A stretch of DNA of 64,000 nucleotides from Dokdonia donghaensis DSW-1 (GCF_001653755.1 NZ_CP015125.1:2799501-2863500), one strand, 5' to 3'; counted from the first letter of the stretch, positions 54,089 to 63,136 are shown. The notes: generated by a model not told the origin, from the letters alone. A program made the numbers and translations.

Positions 54089-54868
54089 ATGAGAAAAATC
54101 TTAAGTTTAGTAATACTAATTGCCTTTTTTTCGTGCAAAAATTCGGAAAAAGAAAATAATCTGAATCAGAAAGAAACTGAATTAACGCAGAAAGAAAATG
54201 ACCTTGAATCAAAGACTAAAGAACTTGAAGTCAAAGAGCAGATATTAAAACTAAATTCAGAGGTTAAAAACAATATAATTCATTGTGAAAATAAAAAATT
54301 CACTATTAAAGTTGATAATCTTAAAAATGGAGATTTACGATACATTTCGTGGAATAAACCAAAATCTACTTCTGATGAGCCAAATCTAATTCTATATGAC
54401 GGAAAAGTAGAACGACAAGGTACTGGTGGTGGTTTTCATTACATATTCAAAAGTGGCGAATGGAATTATATTATAGAAAATAATTTTATGGGAGAAACTG
54501 CCGAGTCAATGGGAATTTTTCTAAAGTTGCTTAATAATGGAAAACAAAAACTCTATTCTAAAATGACTGATTTAACCACCGAAAAAGATTATGACTTAAA
54601 ATCTTATTCCAAAAGCAATTTAATTGGGAATTGGTGGACATCAAACTATGCTGTTCGAAAAGTGCGTTTTAATGAAAACGGTACATTTCTTTTTGAAAAT
54701 GGAGAAGGAAAAAGTTTTAAAGGAACATTTGAAATGTATAATAAATCTGTTAACTTAAAATTCAATAATGGACTTGACAAAGTTTTAAAAATTGGTGGTG
54801 GATATGACAACACGAGCTTAACATTAACTGGTGGTGGAGAAAATTTTGTTAAGGAATGGAAAGAATAA
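54089..54868 (+). CDS. Cassette gene 2: lipoprotein with coiled coil and lipocalin-like end
   Basis: A 259-residue protein. The start at 54089 gives a lipoprotein signal (MRKILSLVILIAFFSCKNSEK, Cys16 as the lipidation site). A longer frame from 54038 begins inside the repeat element and is rejected. A Glu/Lys-rich coiled coil (KETELTQKENDLESKTKELEVKEQ) follows. The C-terminal LIGNWWTSNYAVRKVRFNENGTFLFENGEGKSFKGTFE has the G-x-W and strand pattern of small lipocalin-like domains. Function unknown. Unit boundaries are GTTGTAAAAC (54066-54075) and GTTTTACAAC (54875-54884). Confidence 0.75.
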   Translation: MRKILSLVILIAFFSCKNSEKENNLNQKETELTQKENDLESKTKELEVKEQILKLNSEVKNNIIHCENKKFTIKVDNLKNGDLRYISWNKPKSTSDEPNLILYDGKVERQGTGGGFHYIFKSGEWNYIIENNFMGETAESMGIFLKLLNNGKQKLYSKMTDLTTEKDYDLKSYSKSNLIGNWWTSNYAVRKVRFNENGTFLFENGEGKSFKGTFEMYNKSVNLKFNNGLDKVLKIGGGYDNTSLTLTGGGENFVKEWKE

Positions 54869-54874
54869 AAAACG

Positions 54875-55000
54875 TTTTACAACAATGGCTATAAGTAATT
54901 GCTTGTTCTCGCCTACTTCTGAAAATCCTCGCGGATTTTCAGTTTGGTGTGTACTTGCTAAGTTTAGTGCTAACCCACGCAAATACTCATAGCCTAGACC
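54875..55000 (+). repeat. attC-like site 2 (short type)
   Basis: Right half-site GTTTTACAAC, then arms GGCTAT-A-AGTA-A-TTGC and GCAA-A-TACT-C-ATAGCC. Nearly identical to attC-like site 1 along its whole length, apart from the half-site. Confidence 0.75.
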
Positions 55001-55434
55001 GTGGCGGCTGATTGCCCAAGGGGCTCGCAGACCACGATAAAATAAGCTACACAAAAGGCAGTTGCATACTTGGTCATTACCGCAATCGTATGGCTACGCT
55101 TCAAAATCACATAACCGCCAGTACAAGCACCATCACCAAGGCATAGCACAAAAGGATTATAAGGCAAACCCGCTAGGATTTTAAAGCTCCCACCCTACTC
55201 AATCAGCCGCCACAGGCCACTACTCAAAAATGCCTAGGGCATATATCTTAAGTATAGAAAGCTCACACGTAGTTGCAACCAGACACAACGATTACATAAC
55301 GCGAATACGACATTTTTGAAAGCTCTATGCGCGGCGACAGATCCACAAATAAGTGTATATTTAGACAATCAATTAAAAAACAAATAAATACAGGCTAACA
55401 AGCAAAATGCCGCACTCGCTTTATGTAGTGGCCT
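55001..55434 (+). repeat. Non-coding array element, copy 3 (434 bases)
   Basis: Same structure; scattered substitutions (ACCATCACCAAGGCATAG in place of ATCATCATCAAGTCATAG; GCTAACAAGC near the right end). Confidence 0.9.
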
Positions 55435-55447
55435 GTTACCCACAATT

Positions 55448-56584
55448 ATGAAAAAAATCCTGCTAACATTAATAATTTGTCTTTTAAGCTTAAGTAATTA
55501 TGCTCAAGAACAGATTACGACTGAATTAGAAAAAGCTTACGGAGAAGAAAAATATGATTTGATTATTTCCGAGCATTCTGAAAAGGTAAGTGAATATCCA
55601 GCCAAAGCAATTTATTATGTTGGAATGGCTTACTATATGAAAGCTGACGACAATAACGTGCTAAAAATTATGGATTTGTCTATCAAAAAAGATAAGACTG
55701 ACCCAGACGCATATTTTATTAAAGGAATGACTTTAAATTATATGGAACAATTCGACAAAGCAATTGAATCTTTCAATAAAGCAATCAAACTTGATTCGAG
55801 CAACTCAAATTATTTCAGCGGATTAGGCGACTCTTATGTAAGCCAAGAAAAATATGACAAGGCACTTTCTGCTTATATAACAGCTACAGAAAAAAGTGAG
55901 CCAATCGACAGACCTTTTACTATGATTCCACAAATCTATGCGGAACTAAATCAACCTGATAAAGCTTTAAAAGCATTTTATAAATCAAAAGAAACTATCT
56001 CAAAAGAATCTGATTCCTATATAAACGCACTCTATAATATTGGACTTTACGAATTACTAAATAAAAATTATAACAAATCAGAAATTGCATTTAAGGAATT
56101 AATTGAATTAGCACCAAATGACTTTCATTCCTATGCAAAACTCATTCAGATTTATTATGGCAGAAAAGAATATGAAAAAGCTAAACCTTTAAGGCAAAAA
56201 CTCTACCAAGCTTATGAACAAGGAATTTTAAAAGATGATTTATCAGAAATGTTTTGTTTTGACCAATTCGACTGGAACGACAAACTGATTCAAGTCTTTG
56301 AAAGGTTTGCTGTTAAAGAAGGAGAACTCTATTATAAACATCTTTTTTACGTAGTAAATAAAAAAGGAGAAATTGAATTTAGAATACAAACGGAAAACTC
56401 ACCAATATCAATTGAGTTAGGTGGACCGAAATATGTACTTGGAATGGATAAAAATGGAACTCACTCAACTTTTCGTTACGGGTTTGAGGAAGATTTTGAC
56501 TATGAAGATTTGAAAAAAACAGTGATTTTAGTACTTGAAGAAAAGGTAAAAGCCGGTGCAAGTTCAAGAAAAGGGAATAAATAA
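55448..56584 (+). CDS. Cassette gene 3: exported TPR-repeat protein
   Basis: A 378-residue protein with a signal peptide (MKKILLTLIICLLSLSNYAQ). About five to six TPR units span residues 45-265 (PDAYFIKGMTLNYMEQFDKAIESFNKAIKLDSSNSNYFSGLGDSYVSQEKYDKALSAY is the clearest pair). A C-terminal 100 residues are beta-rich and resemble nothing I recognise. TPRs bind other proteins. Unit boundaries GTTACCCACA (55435-55444) and TGTGGGTAAC (56586-56595) match each other and no other unit. The start ATG lies 4 bases inside the left half-site's flank, so there is almost no leader of its own. Confidence 0.8.
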   Translation: MKKILLTLIICLLSLSNYAQEQITTELEKAYGEEKYDLIISEHSEKVSEYPAKAIYYVGMAYYMKADDNNVLKIMDLSIKKDKTDPDAYFIKGMTLNYMEQFDKAIESFNKAIKLDSSNSNYFSGLGDSYVSQEKYDKALSAYITATEKSEPIDRPFTMIPQIYAELNQPDKALKAFYKSKETISKESDSYINALYNIGLYELLNKNYNKSEIAFKELIELAPNDFHSYAKLIQIYYGRKEYEKAKPLRQKLYQAYEQGILKDDLSEMFCFDQFDWNDKLIQVFERFAVKEGELYYKHLFYVVNKKGEIEFRIQTENSPISIELGGPKYVLGMDKNGTHSTFRYGFEEDFDYEDLKKTVILVLEEKVKAGASSRKGNK

Positions 56585-56585
56585 C

Positions 56586-56777
56586 TGTGGGTAACAACGT
56601 GTATAAAACATAGCTACTATAGGCTTTCCGAGAGGATTTTACTTATTTGCAAAGACCGCCAAATTTTTAAATTTGGCTTTTAAAATAAGAAAAGTAAAAA
56701 CAAAATATAAAAATTCGGCTAAGTGTTAAACCGAAAAGTCAGCGTCTTTTTACACGCTACGTTTCATACACAAGACC
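56586..56777 (+). repeat. attC-like site 3 (long type)
   Basis: TGTGGGTAAC then arms GTGTAT-A-AAAC-A-TAGC and GCTA-C-GTTT-C-ATACAC. The inner part carries CCAAATTT...AAATTTGG and other hairpins. 192 bases. Confidence 0.75.
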
Positions 56778-57211
56778 GTGGCGGCTGATTGCCCAAGGGG
56801 CTCGCAGACCACGATAAAATAAGCCACACAAAAGGCAGTTGCATACTTGGTCATTACCGCAATCGTATGGCTACGCTTCAAAATCACATAACCGCCAGTA
56901 CAAGCATCATCATCAAGTCATAGCACAAAAGGATTATAAGGCAAACCCGCTAGGATTTTAAAGCTCCCACCCTACTCAATCAGCCGCCACAGGCCACTAC
57001 TCAAAAATGCCTAGGGCATATATCTTAAGTATAGAAAGCTCACACGTAGTTGCAACCAGACACAACTATTACATAACGCGAATACGACATTTTTGAAAGC
57101 TCTATGCGCGGCGACAGATCCACAAATAAGTGTATATTTAGACAATCAATTAAAAAACAAATAAATACAGGCTAACCAGCAAAATGCCGCACTCGCTTTA
57201 TGTAGTGGCCT
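56778..57211 (+). repeat. Non-coding array element, copy 4 (434 bases)
   Basis: Practically the consensus sequence; differs from copy 1 by GCCACAC versus GCTACAC near the left end. Confidence 0.9.
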
Positions 57212-57244
57212 GTTGTAAGTAATGCCGAAAACCCCAAAAACCGA

Positions 57245-58039
57245 GTGAAAAAGACAATATTTGAAATTACCAAAATGGACTGTCCTTCAGAGGAAAATCT
57301 AATCCGAATGAAATTGGACGGAACTTCAAGTATTGCGAATTTGAACTTTGATATTCCGAATCGAAAATTGACCGTTTTTCACAGCGGAGAAATTGACCAA
57401 ATCGAAAAGTCAGTTATCGAACTGAACTTGGGCGGAAAGAAAATCTCAACAGAACAAACCGACCAAACAGAATTTAAAGAAAACAAAAATCAGAAAAAAC
57501 TACTTTGGTCTGTACTTGCCATAAATTTTGCGTTTTTCATTATCGAAATGACGACAGGAATTATCTCAAAATCAATGGGACTTGTTGCCGACAGTTTGGA
57601 TATGCTTGCGGACAGTTTTGTTTACGGAATTAGTTTGTTTGCGGTTGGCGGAACTTTAATTAAGAAAAAACGGATTGCCAAACTTGCTGGATATTTTCAA
57701 ATAACACTTGCGATTATTGGATTTGTAGAAGTTTTAAGAAGGTTTTTCGGAGACGAGAAACTTCCCGAATTTTCGACAATGATTATCGTTTCTATTTTTG
57801 CACTTATCGCAAACGGAATTTGTCTTTACATTTTGCAAAAGTCAAAGAGTAAAGAAGAGGCACATATGAAAGCGAGTATGATTTTCACCTCGAATGACGT
57901 GATTATCAATTTGGGAGTAATAATTGCTGGAATTTTGGTAAATTGGTTGAGTTCGAGTAAACCTGATTTGATTATCGGAACAATCGTTTTTGTGTTGGTA
58001 ATTCAAGGAGCCTTTCGGATTTTGAAATTAAGTAAGTGA
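57245..58039 (+). CDS. Cassette gene 4: CDF-like cation transporter with degenerate HMA domain
   Basis: A 264-residue membrane protein starting at GTG 57245. Residues 1-65 resemble a heavy-metal-associated domain (FEITKMDCPSEENLIRMKL), but only the first Cys of CxxC is kept. Residues 80-260 have five to six membrane helices with the CDF pattern (MGLVADSLDMLADSFVYGISLFAVGG; MKASMIFTSNDVIINLGVIIAG). In classical CDF zinc exporters the metal site is HxxxD; here it reads DxxxD and NDxxxN, so the transported ion may differ. Unit boundaries GTTGTAAGTA (57212-57221) and TACTTACAAC (58052-58061). A promoter-like leader is not obvious. Confidence 0.8.
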   Translation: MKKTIFEITKMDCPSEENLIRMKLDGTSSIANLNFDIPNRKLTVFHSGEIDQIEKSVIELNLGGKKISTEQTDQTEFKENKNQKKLLWSVLAINFAFFIIEMTTGIISKSMGLVADSLDMLADSFVYGISLFAVGGTLIKKKRIAKLAGYFQITLAIIGFVEVLRRFFGDEKLPEFSTMIIVSIFALIANGICLYILQKSKSKEEAHMKASMIFTSNDVIINLGVIIAGILVNWLSSSKPDLIIGTIVFVLVIQGAFRILKLSK

Positions 58040-58051
58040 ATGAAAAAAGCA

Positions 58052-58249
58052 CTACTTACAACATTGTATATAAAAAATAGCGCAAGTCATTGCTAACACT
58101 AAGGTTTGGGCATATTTGGAAAGTCGCCAAATTTTTAAATTTGACGATTTCCAAGTAAAAAGATAAATAGTAAAATTTAAAAATTCGGCTTGTGTTTAAT
58201 CCGAAAAGTTATCGCTTATTTTCAGCGCTACTTTTCATATACTGAGCCG
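58052..58249 (+). repeat. attC-like site 4 (long type)
   Basis: TACTTACAAC then arms GTATAT-A-AAAA-A-TAGC and GCTA-C-TTTT-C-ATATAC. Base changes in one arm are compensated in the other relative to site 3. 198 bases. Confidence 0.75.
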
Positions 58250-58683
58250 GTGGCGGCTGATTGCCCAAGGGGCTCGCAGACCACGATAAAATAAGCCACA
58301 CAAAAGGCAGTTGCATACTTGGTCATTACCGCAATCGTATGGCTACGCTTCAAAATCACATAACCGCCAGTACAAGCATCATCATCAAGTCATAGCACAA
58401 AAGGATTATAAGGCAAACCCGCTAGGATTTTAAAGCTCCCACCCTACTCAATCAGCCGCCACAGGCCACTACTCAAAAATGCCTAGGGCATATATCTTAA
58501 GTATAGAAAGCTCACACGTAGTTGCAACCAGACACAACTATTACATAACGCGAATACGACATTTTTGAAAGCTCTATGCGCGGCGACAGATCCACAAATA
58601 AGTGTATATTTAGACAATCAATTAAAAAACAAATAAATACAGGCTAACCAGCAAAATGCCGCACTCGCTTTATGTAGTGGCCT
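58250..58683 (+). repeat. Non-coding array element, copy 5 (434 bases)
   Basis: Near-consensus copy. The junction reads GAGCCG|GTGG rather than the usual GACC|GTGG, showing that the element truly begins at GTGG. Confidence 0.9.
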
Positions 58684-58699
58684 GTTAGCCACAAGTTGA

Positions 58700-59137
58700 A
58701 TGAACCTATTAACTAAAAGACCACATATAGTTTTTCTTGTATTTGCAGTAATCACTTTCATACTCGGATTTAATGCAAACGGAGGAATTGATATAAATAT
58801 TCACGACACATATTTTGTGATGAGTAATTACCATTTTGCAACGCTGATTTCAATTCTTTTCGGCATAATTGGACTGATTTATTGGATTGTGAAAAAAGTG
58901 AACGGAAACCTCTCTAAACGTCTGAATTTAATTCACGTTGCGCTGACTTTTGGCGGAATTTTTCTGATTCTGATTTTAAACGAATTTTTCAGAAAATCCA
59001 TTATGGAATATGATTTTAATGAAAACTTGACAACGGTAATTTATTTAATTTCTGCTGTTGTGATTTTTGGACAAATTATATTTCCGATTAATATAATAAG
59101 CGGAATAATAAAAAAACGGAATAAAACCAGTGGCTAA
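58700..59137 (+). CDS. Cassette gene 5: small four-helix membrane protein resembling a cytochrome oxidase subunit I segment
   Basis: A 145-residue protein with four predicted membrane helices. The sequence DINIHDTYFVMSNYHFATLISILFGIIGLIYWI resembles helices IX-X of haem-copper oxidase subunit I, where HDTYFVVAHFHYVL carries the two haem ligands. Here the first ligand His is Asn and the second His is kept. Too short to be an oxidase; the resemblance may be ancestry or chance. Unit boundaries GTTAGCCAC (58684-58692) and GTGGCTAAC (59130-59138); the stop codon lies in the right one. Confidence 0.65.
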   Translation: MNLLTKRPHIVFLVFAVITFILGFNANGGIDINIHDTYFVMSNYHFATLISILFGIIGLIYWIVKKVNGNLSKRLNLIHVALTFGGIFLILILNEFFRKSIMEYDFNENLTTVIYLISAVVIFGQIIFPINIISGIIKKRNKTSG

Positions 59138-59256
59138 CATCGTGTAAAATTAATTGCTAGTTCTAGCCTACTTACGAATATTCCTGCGGAATATTCTATT
59201 CGGTTTTTATTTGCTAAATTAGTTACTTAAACACGCAACTAATCTTACACAAACAC
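59130..59256 (+). repeat. attC-like site 5 (short type), joined directly to gene unit 6
   Basis: GTGGCTAAC, arms GTGTAA-A-ATTA-A-TTGC and GCAA-C-TAAT-C-TTACAC. The next unit begins GTTGTGCCAC at 59257 with no non-coding element between. This is the only gene-to-gene junction in the window and it shows the bare recombination point AAACAC|GTT. Confidence 0.8.
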
Positions 59257-59288
59257 GTTGTGCCACATTAGAAAAAACCTAGAATTGA

Positions 59289-60284
59289 ATGGGAATATTT
59301 AGTCAAAAAGAGAAATGGAAAAACTATAGTGGAAACATTAACATCCATTCTGACATAAAAAAATCTGATATCCCCAAAATAATAGCTGAGGATAATATTC
59401 ATTCTTTACAGCTATATCAATTTCAAAACCCCAAAAAACAAACTTGGGAAACGCTTAATGAGTTTTACAAACAATATCCGGATATTAGACTTCGTGTTTT
59501 GTGGTATGAAACACAAGATTTATCTTTTTATAAAGAAATACCTAATATTAGAAAATTCTCGATTGCATCATTTAACACAAAAGACTATTCAGCACTTCTT
59601 TCCAACACCAAACTAACACATTTCGGAATTGAAGAAACTAAATCAACAGCAGTTGACCTTTCATTCATAAAAGAATTTAAAGACTTGGAATCACTTTATA
59701 TTGATGGAATGAAAAAAGGATTGGAAAATGTTAAACACTTAAAAAAGTTAAAAGTTCTGACCTTTAGAGGTGTGAAAATGGATAATCTTGATTTTATATC
59801 CGAATTAAATAATCTAGAAGAACTCAATTTACTTTTTGGTAGTTATAAAAATCTTGAATCTATTACTAAACTAAAACAATTAAAATCAATAGAATTTAGT
59901 CGTGTTAGGCAAATACCGAATTTTGATTTTTTGAATTCATTAGAGAATTTAGAGAAGATTGAATTCGAGGGAATGTCAAAAATGGAAGAAATTCCGAATC
60001 TATCTAAGCTTACAAAACTGAAAAGCATTCACATTCATAATAACTTAAGGCTTCAGAATATAAAATCAATTGGAGAAATTCAAAACCTAAAACTTCTTCA
60101 ATTATCATTTGCGGAAAATTCAAAAGCTTCTGAACGAAAAAACCTTATTGAGCAATCGGTAAGAATTATAATGAAATCTAAGTCAATTGAATACACAAAT
60201 ATTATGCATTGGACGGATGAAGAAATGACAAAAAAACTAACTGAAAAAGGAATTAAAAAATGGAGTTGGGATATCGAAATATAA
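59289..60284 (+). CDS. Cassette gene 6: leucine-rich-repeat-like protein
   Basis: A 331-residue protein with no signal peptide. From about residue 85 it carries seven to nine leucine-rich repeats of about 22 residues (DLESLYIDGMKKGLENVKHLKKLKVLTFRGVKMDNLDFISELNNLEELNL). LRR domains bind proteins. The N-terminal 80 residues and the end (WTDEEMTKKLTEKGIKKWSWDIEI) are not recognised. Unit boundaries GTTGTGCCAC (59257-59266) and GTGGCACAAC (60286-60295). Very AT-rich codon use (AAA, GAA, ATT), unlike the core genes. Confidence 0.75.
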   Translation: MGIFSQKEKWKNYSGNINIHSDIKKSDIPKIIAEDNIHSLQLYQFQNPKKQTWETLNEFYKQYPDIRLRVLWYETQDLSFYKEIPNIRKFSIASFNTKDYSALLSNTKLTHFGIEETKSTAVDLSFIKEFKDLESLYIDGMKKGLENVKHLKKLKVLTFRGVKMDNLDFISELNNLEELNLLFGSYKNLESITKLKQLKSIEFSRVRQIPNFDFLNSLENLEKIEFEGMSKMEEIPNLSKLTKLKSIHIHNNLRLQNIKSIGEIQNLKLLQLSFAENSKASERKNLIEQSVRIIMKSKSIEYTNIMHWTDEEMTKKLTEKGIKKWSWDIEI

Positions 60285-60285
60285 C

Positions 60286-60478
60286 GTGGCACAACACGGT
60301 GTATAAAACATAGCTAGTAAGTGCTAAATCAAAAGGTTTGTACTTACTTACAAAGACCGCCAATTTTTTAAATTTGGCTTTTATAATAGAAAAATTAAAA
60401 ACAAAATATAAAAATTCGGCTCTGTGTTAAACCGATAAGTTAGTGTCTTTTTACACGCTACGTTTCATACACAAGTCC
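60286..60478 (+). repeat. attC-like site 6 (long type)
   Basis: GTGGCACAAC then arms GTGTAT-A-AAAC-A-TAGC and GCTA-C-GTTT-C-ATACAC, the same arms as sites 3 and 8. 193 bases. Confidence 0.75.
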
Positions 60479-60947
60479 GTGGCGGCTGATTGCCCAAGGG
60501 GCTCGCAGACCACGATAAAATAAGCCACACAAAAGGCAGTTGCATACTTGGTCATTACCGCAATCGTATGGCTACGCTTCAAAATCACATAACCGCCAGT
60601 ACAAGCATCATCATCAAGTCATAGCACAAAAGGATTATAAGGCAAACCCGCTAGGATTTTAAAGCTCCCACCCTACTCAATCAGCCGCCACTTTGTGCCT
60701 TCCTCTCGGTCGTTCCTTCCTCGTCGGAGGCAAGACTCAAAAATGCCTAGGGCATACATCTTAAGCATAGAAAGCTCACACGTAGTTGCAACCAGACACA
60801 ACGATTACATAACGCGAATACGACATTTTTGAAAGCTCTATGCGCGGCGACAGATCCACAAATAAGTGTATATTTAGACAATCAATTAAAAAACAAATAA
60901 ATACAGGCTAACCAGCAAAATGCCGCACTCGCTTTATGTAGTGGCCT
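60479..60947 (+). repeat. Non-coding array element, copy 6 (469 bases, altered)
   Basis: The 8 bases AGGCCACT of the right-hand inverted repeat are replaced by 43 bases (60692-60734) containing CCTTCCTC...GAGGCAAG. The remaining right arm GTAGTGGCCT is intact but has lost its partner. Confidence 0.9.
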
Positions 60948-60972
60948 GTTATACCACATTTTAGAAAAACCT

Positions 60973-61809
60973 ATGGCATTAATACCACCATTTTTTATCG
61001 ATACAGTAGTTGCAATTGGAAGACAAACTACACAAGGAACATCTGTCAAAAAGCATTGGATAGGAACTGGGTTTCTTTATGCTACTTTCCAACAAGTTAA
61101 TGAAGAAGACCCAACAACTAATGATTATAAAACTCATTTAATAACGAACAAACACGTTTTAAATGGTCAAGAAAATATTATCTTAAGATTCAATCCTCAA
61201 AACGGTCAAGCTGCAACTGACTATCCAGTAAATTTGAAAAATCCCGATGGAAGTTTAATTTGGACTGGACATCCAGAACCAGACGTAGACGTAGCTGTTA
61301 TTCCAATAAATTCTCAAGTTCTAATAGACGCTGGAATGAAATGCTCTTACTTTCGCTCTGATAACGATATTCTTCTGAAACAAGATATGATTGATAAGCA
61401 AATTAGTGAAGGAGATTTTTTATATGTCCTAGGTTTTCCAATGGGTATGATGCCAACAGATAGACAACACGTGATTGTAAGAAGTGGAATAATTGCTAGA
61501 ATAAGAGATTTATTTGAAGATAGAAGTAAATCATTTACAGTTGACTCATTAGTATTTCCCGGAAATAGTGGTGGACCTGTGGTTATTAAGCCTGAATTAG
61601 CTGCAATAAATGGAACAACAGCTTATAGTAGAGCAAGTCTAGTCGGAATTGTTAAAAGTTATATTCCTTTTACTGACGTTGCTGTTAGCCAACAAACAGG
61701 TAGAGCACGTATAACTTTTGAAGAGAATTCAGGATTAGCGAATGTAGAGACAGTTGATAAAATAAATGAAACAATTGTAATAGCACTAGCGAAATTAAAC
61801 GTGGTATAA
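60973..61809 (+). CDS. Cassette gene 7: trypsin-like serine peptidase
   Basis: A 278-residue chymotrypsin-fold peptidase with no signal peptide, so probably cytosolic. The triad is complete: His61 (LITNKHVLNG), Asp106 (PDVDVAVIPI) and Ser199 (VFPGNSGGPVV). No PDZ domain follows, unlike the HtrA at 48.2 kb. Cytosolic trypsin-like proteins of this type occur in bacterial conflict systems, often with Trypco proteins, and the next unit encodes a Trypco2-like protein. Unit boundaries GTTATACCAC (60948-60957) and GTGGTATAAC (61801-61810); the last two codons and the stop (GTG GTA TAA) are the right half-site. Confidence 0.85.
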   Translation: MALIPPFFIDTVVAIGRQTTQGTSVKKHWIGTGFLYATFQQVNEEDPTTNDYKTHLITNKHVLNGQENIILRFNPQNGQAATDYPVNLKNPDGSLIWTGHPEPDVDVAVIPINSQVLIDAGMKCSYFRSDNDILLKQDMIDKQISEGDFLYVLGFPMGMMPTDRQHVIVRSGIIARIRDLFEDRSKSFTVDSLVFPGNSGGPVVIKPELAAINGTTAYSRASLVGIVKSYIPFTDVAVSQQTGRARITFEENSGLANVETVDKINETIVIALAKLNVV

Positions 61810-61928
61810 CACCGTGTATAATTCATTGCTAGTACTCGCCTACTTACGAAAATCCTCGCGGATTTTCTATTCGGTTTGTATTTGCTAAATTAGTTGCTGA
61901 AACACGCAACGAAATCATACACAAACAC
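61801..61928 (+). repeat. attC-like site 7 (short type)
   Basis: GTGGTATAAC, arms GTGTAT-A-ATTC-A-TTGC and GCAA-C-GAAAT-C-ATACAC; one extra A in the right arm. Inner AAAATCC...GGATTTT. 128 bases. Confidence 0.7.
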
Positions 61929-62301
61929 GTGGCGGCTGATTGCCCAAGGGGCTCGCAGACCACGATAAAATAAGCCACACAAAAGGCAGTTGCATACTTG
62001 GTCATTACCGCAATCGTATGGCTACGCTACTCAATCAGCCGCCACTTTGTGCCTTCCTCTCGGTCGTTCCTTCCTCGTCGGAGGCAAGACTCAAAAATGC
62101 CTAGGGCATACATCTTAAGCATAGAAAGCTCACACGTAGTTGCAACCAGACACAACTATTACATAACGCGAATACGACATTTTTGAAAGCTCTATGCGCG
62201 GCGACAGATCCACAAATAAGTGTATATTTAGACAATCAATTAAAAAACAAATAAATACAGGCTAACCAGCAAAATGCCGCACTCGCTTTATGTAGTGGCC
62301 T
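61929..62301 (+). repeat. Non-coding array element, copy 7 (373 bases, deleted)
   Basis: Carries the same 43-base replacement as copy 6 (62046-62088) and has lost about 96 bases of the body after GGCTACGCT. The terminal GTGGCGGCTGATTG / CAATCAGCCGCCAC pair is kept. Confidence 0.9.
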
Positions 62302-62326
62302 GTTGCCACACATTTGAGAAAAACAT

Positions 62327-62692
62327 ATGGAATTAGACCAATTTATTACCACAACCTTGAAATCGATTATTAAGTCTGTTAATGATACAAAGGAATTCGC
62401 TGAATCGAATGGAGCAATAATTAATCCAGTAATAATGGAACAAATAGAAGACCACGACCAAACGACTTCTATTTGGAGAAAGGATGGTAAAGATGGTAGA
62501 AGACATTTAACAACTGTGGATTTTGACGTTGCTGTAACTGCTTCTAATGAAGAAAACAGCAAAATTGGTGGCGGACTTAAAATTCAAGTTCTGAATTTGG
62601 GTGCCTCAACTTCAGAAAATTTGACTAATGAAACAACGTCCCGAATAAAGTTCTGTTTAAAAGTGGCTCTTCCACATCAAGGGGATAAATAG
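62327..62692 (+). CDS. Cassette gene 8a: Trypco2-like protein
   Basis: A 121-residue protein. The C-terminal half (VDFDVAVTASNEENSKIGGGLKIQVLNLGASTSENLTNETTSRIKFCLKVALP) follows the pattern I know for the trypsin-co-occurring domain 2, including the terminal SRIKF-x-V-x-LP strand. The name comes from its linkage to trypsin-like peptidases in predicted conflict systems. Such a peptidase is the gene of the preceding unit. The N-terminal helix (MELDQFITTTLKSIIKSVNDTKEFAESNGAII) is also usual. Homology is from memory and should be checked. First gene of a two-gene unit. Confidence 0.6.
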   Translation: MELDQFITTTLKSIIKSVNDTKEFAESNGAIINPVIMEQIEDHDQTTSIWRKDGKDGRRHLTTVDFDVAVTASNEENSKIGGGLKIQVLNLGASTSENLTNETTSRIKFCLKVALPHQGDK

Positions 62693-62780
62693 TTTTTACG
62701 TATAGATTATAATATTGTAATAGACAAAAACTATCATATTGATATTTTTCATATCTTTACCCTATCTAAAATAGAACGCT

Positions 62781-63131
62781 ATGAGTATAACAATTGAGGA
62801 TTTTGACGAGAAATTAAAACCTATTAAAAAAGAGCTATTTGATGGCGAGTTTTTAAAAACACCAAGTATATACAGTTTGGAACGAGCTGGAAATACTCTT
62901 TTAAGTTTAGTAAAACAGATTAGAGAACAAAATAATGAGTTTGACCCTTGGCTCCATTCACTTAAAATGGACTTGGATATTTATCTGGCGGATTTGGGTG
63001 GTGAATTGCAGCACGATTATGATAGAGGTAATAAAAGATATAAAGGGAAATGGACGACTGAAAAAAGAAAGGTTGTTGGTTTTATCTCAAGGTTCAGACA
63101 AAAAATATTGGAAAAACAAACAGCTGAATAA
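62781..63131 (+). CDS. Cassette gene 8b: small helical protein of unknown function
   Basis: A 116-residue soluble, mostly helical protein that I do not recognise. It has a basic C-terminal helix (KWTTEKRKVVGFISRFRQKILEKQ). It shares one recombination unit with the Trypco2-like gene: GTTGCCACAC (62302-62311) and GTGTGGCAAC (63137-63146) enclose both. An 88-base gap with TATCTTTA before the start may contain an independent promoter. Confidence 0.65.
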   Translation: MSITIEDFDEKLKPIKKELFDGEFLKTPSIYSLERAGNTLLSLVKQIREQNNEFDPWLHSLKMDLDIYLADLGGELQHDYDRGNKRYKGKWTTEKRKVVGFISRFRQKILEKQTAE

Positions 63132-63136
63132 AAAAC

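Noticed and set aside
54000..54212. Minus-strand reading frame ending RPLHKASAAFCWLACIYLFFN, also at 62236-62562
   Set aside because: It is the reverse translation of the conserved right end of the non-coding element. It appears wherever the element does, with different upstream residues and no consistent start, so it is not a gene.
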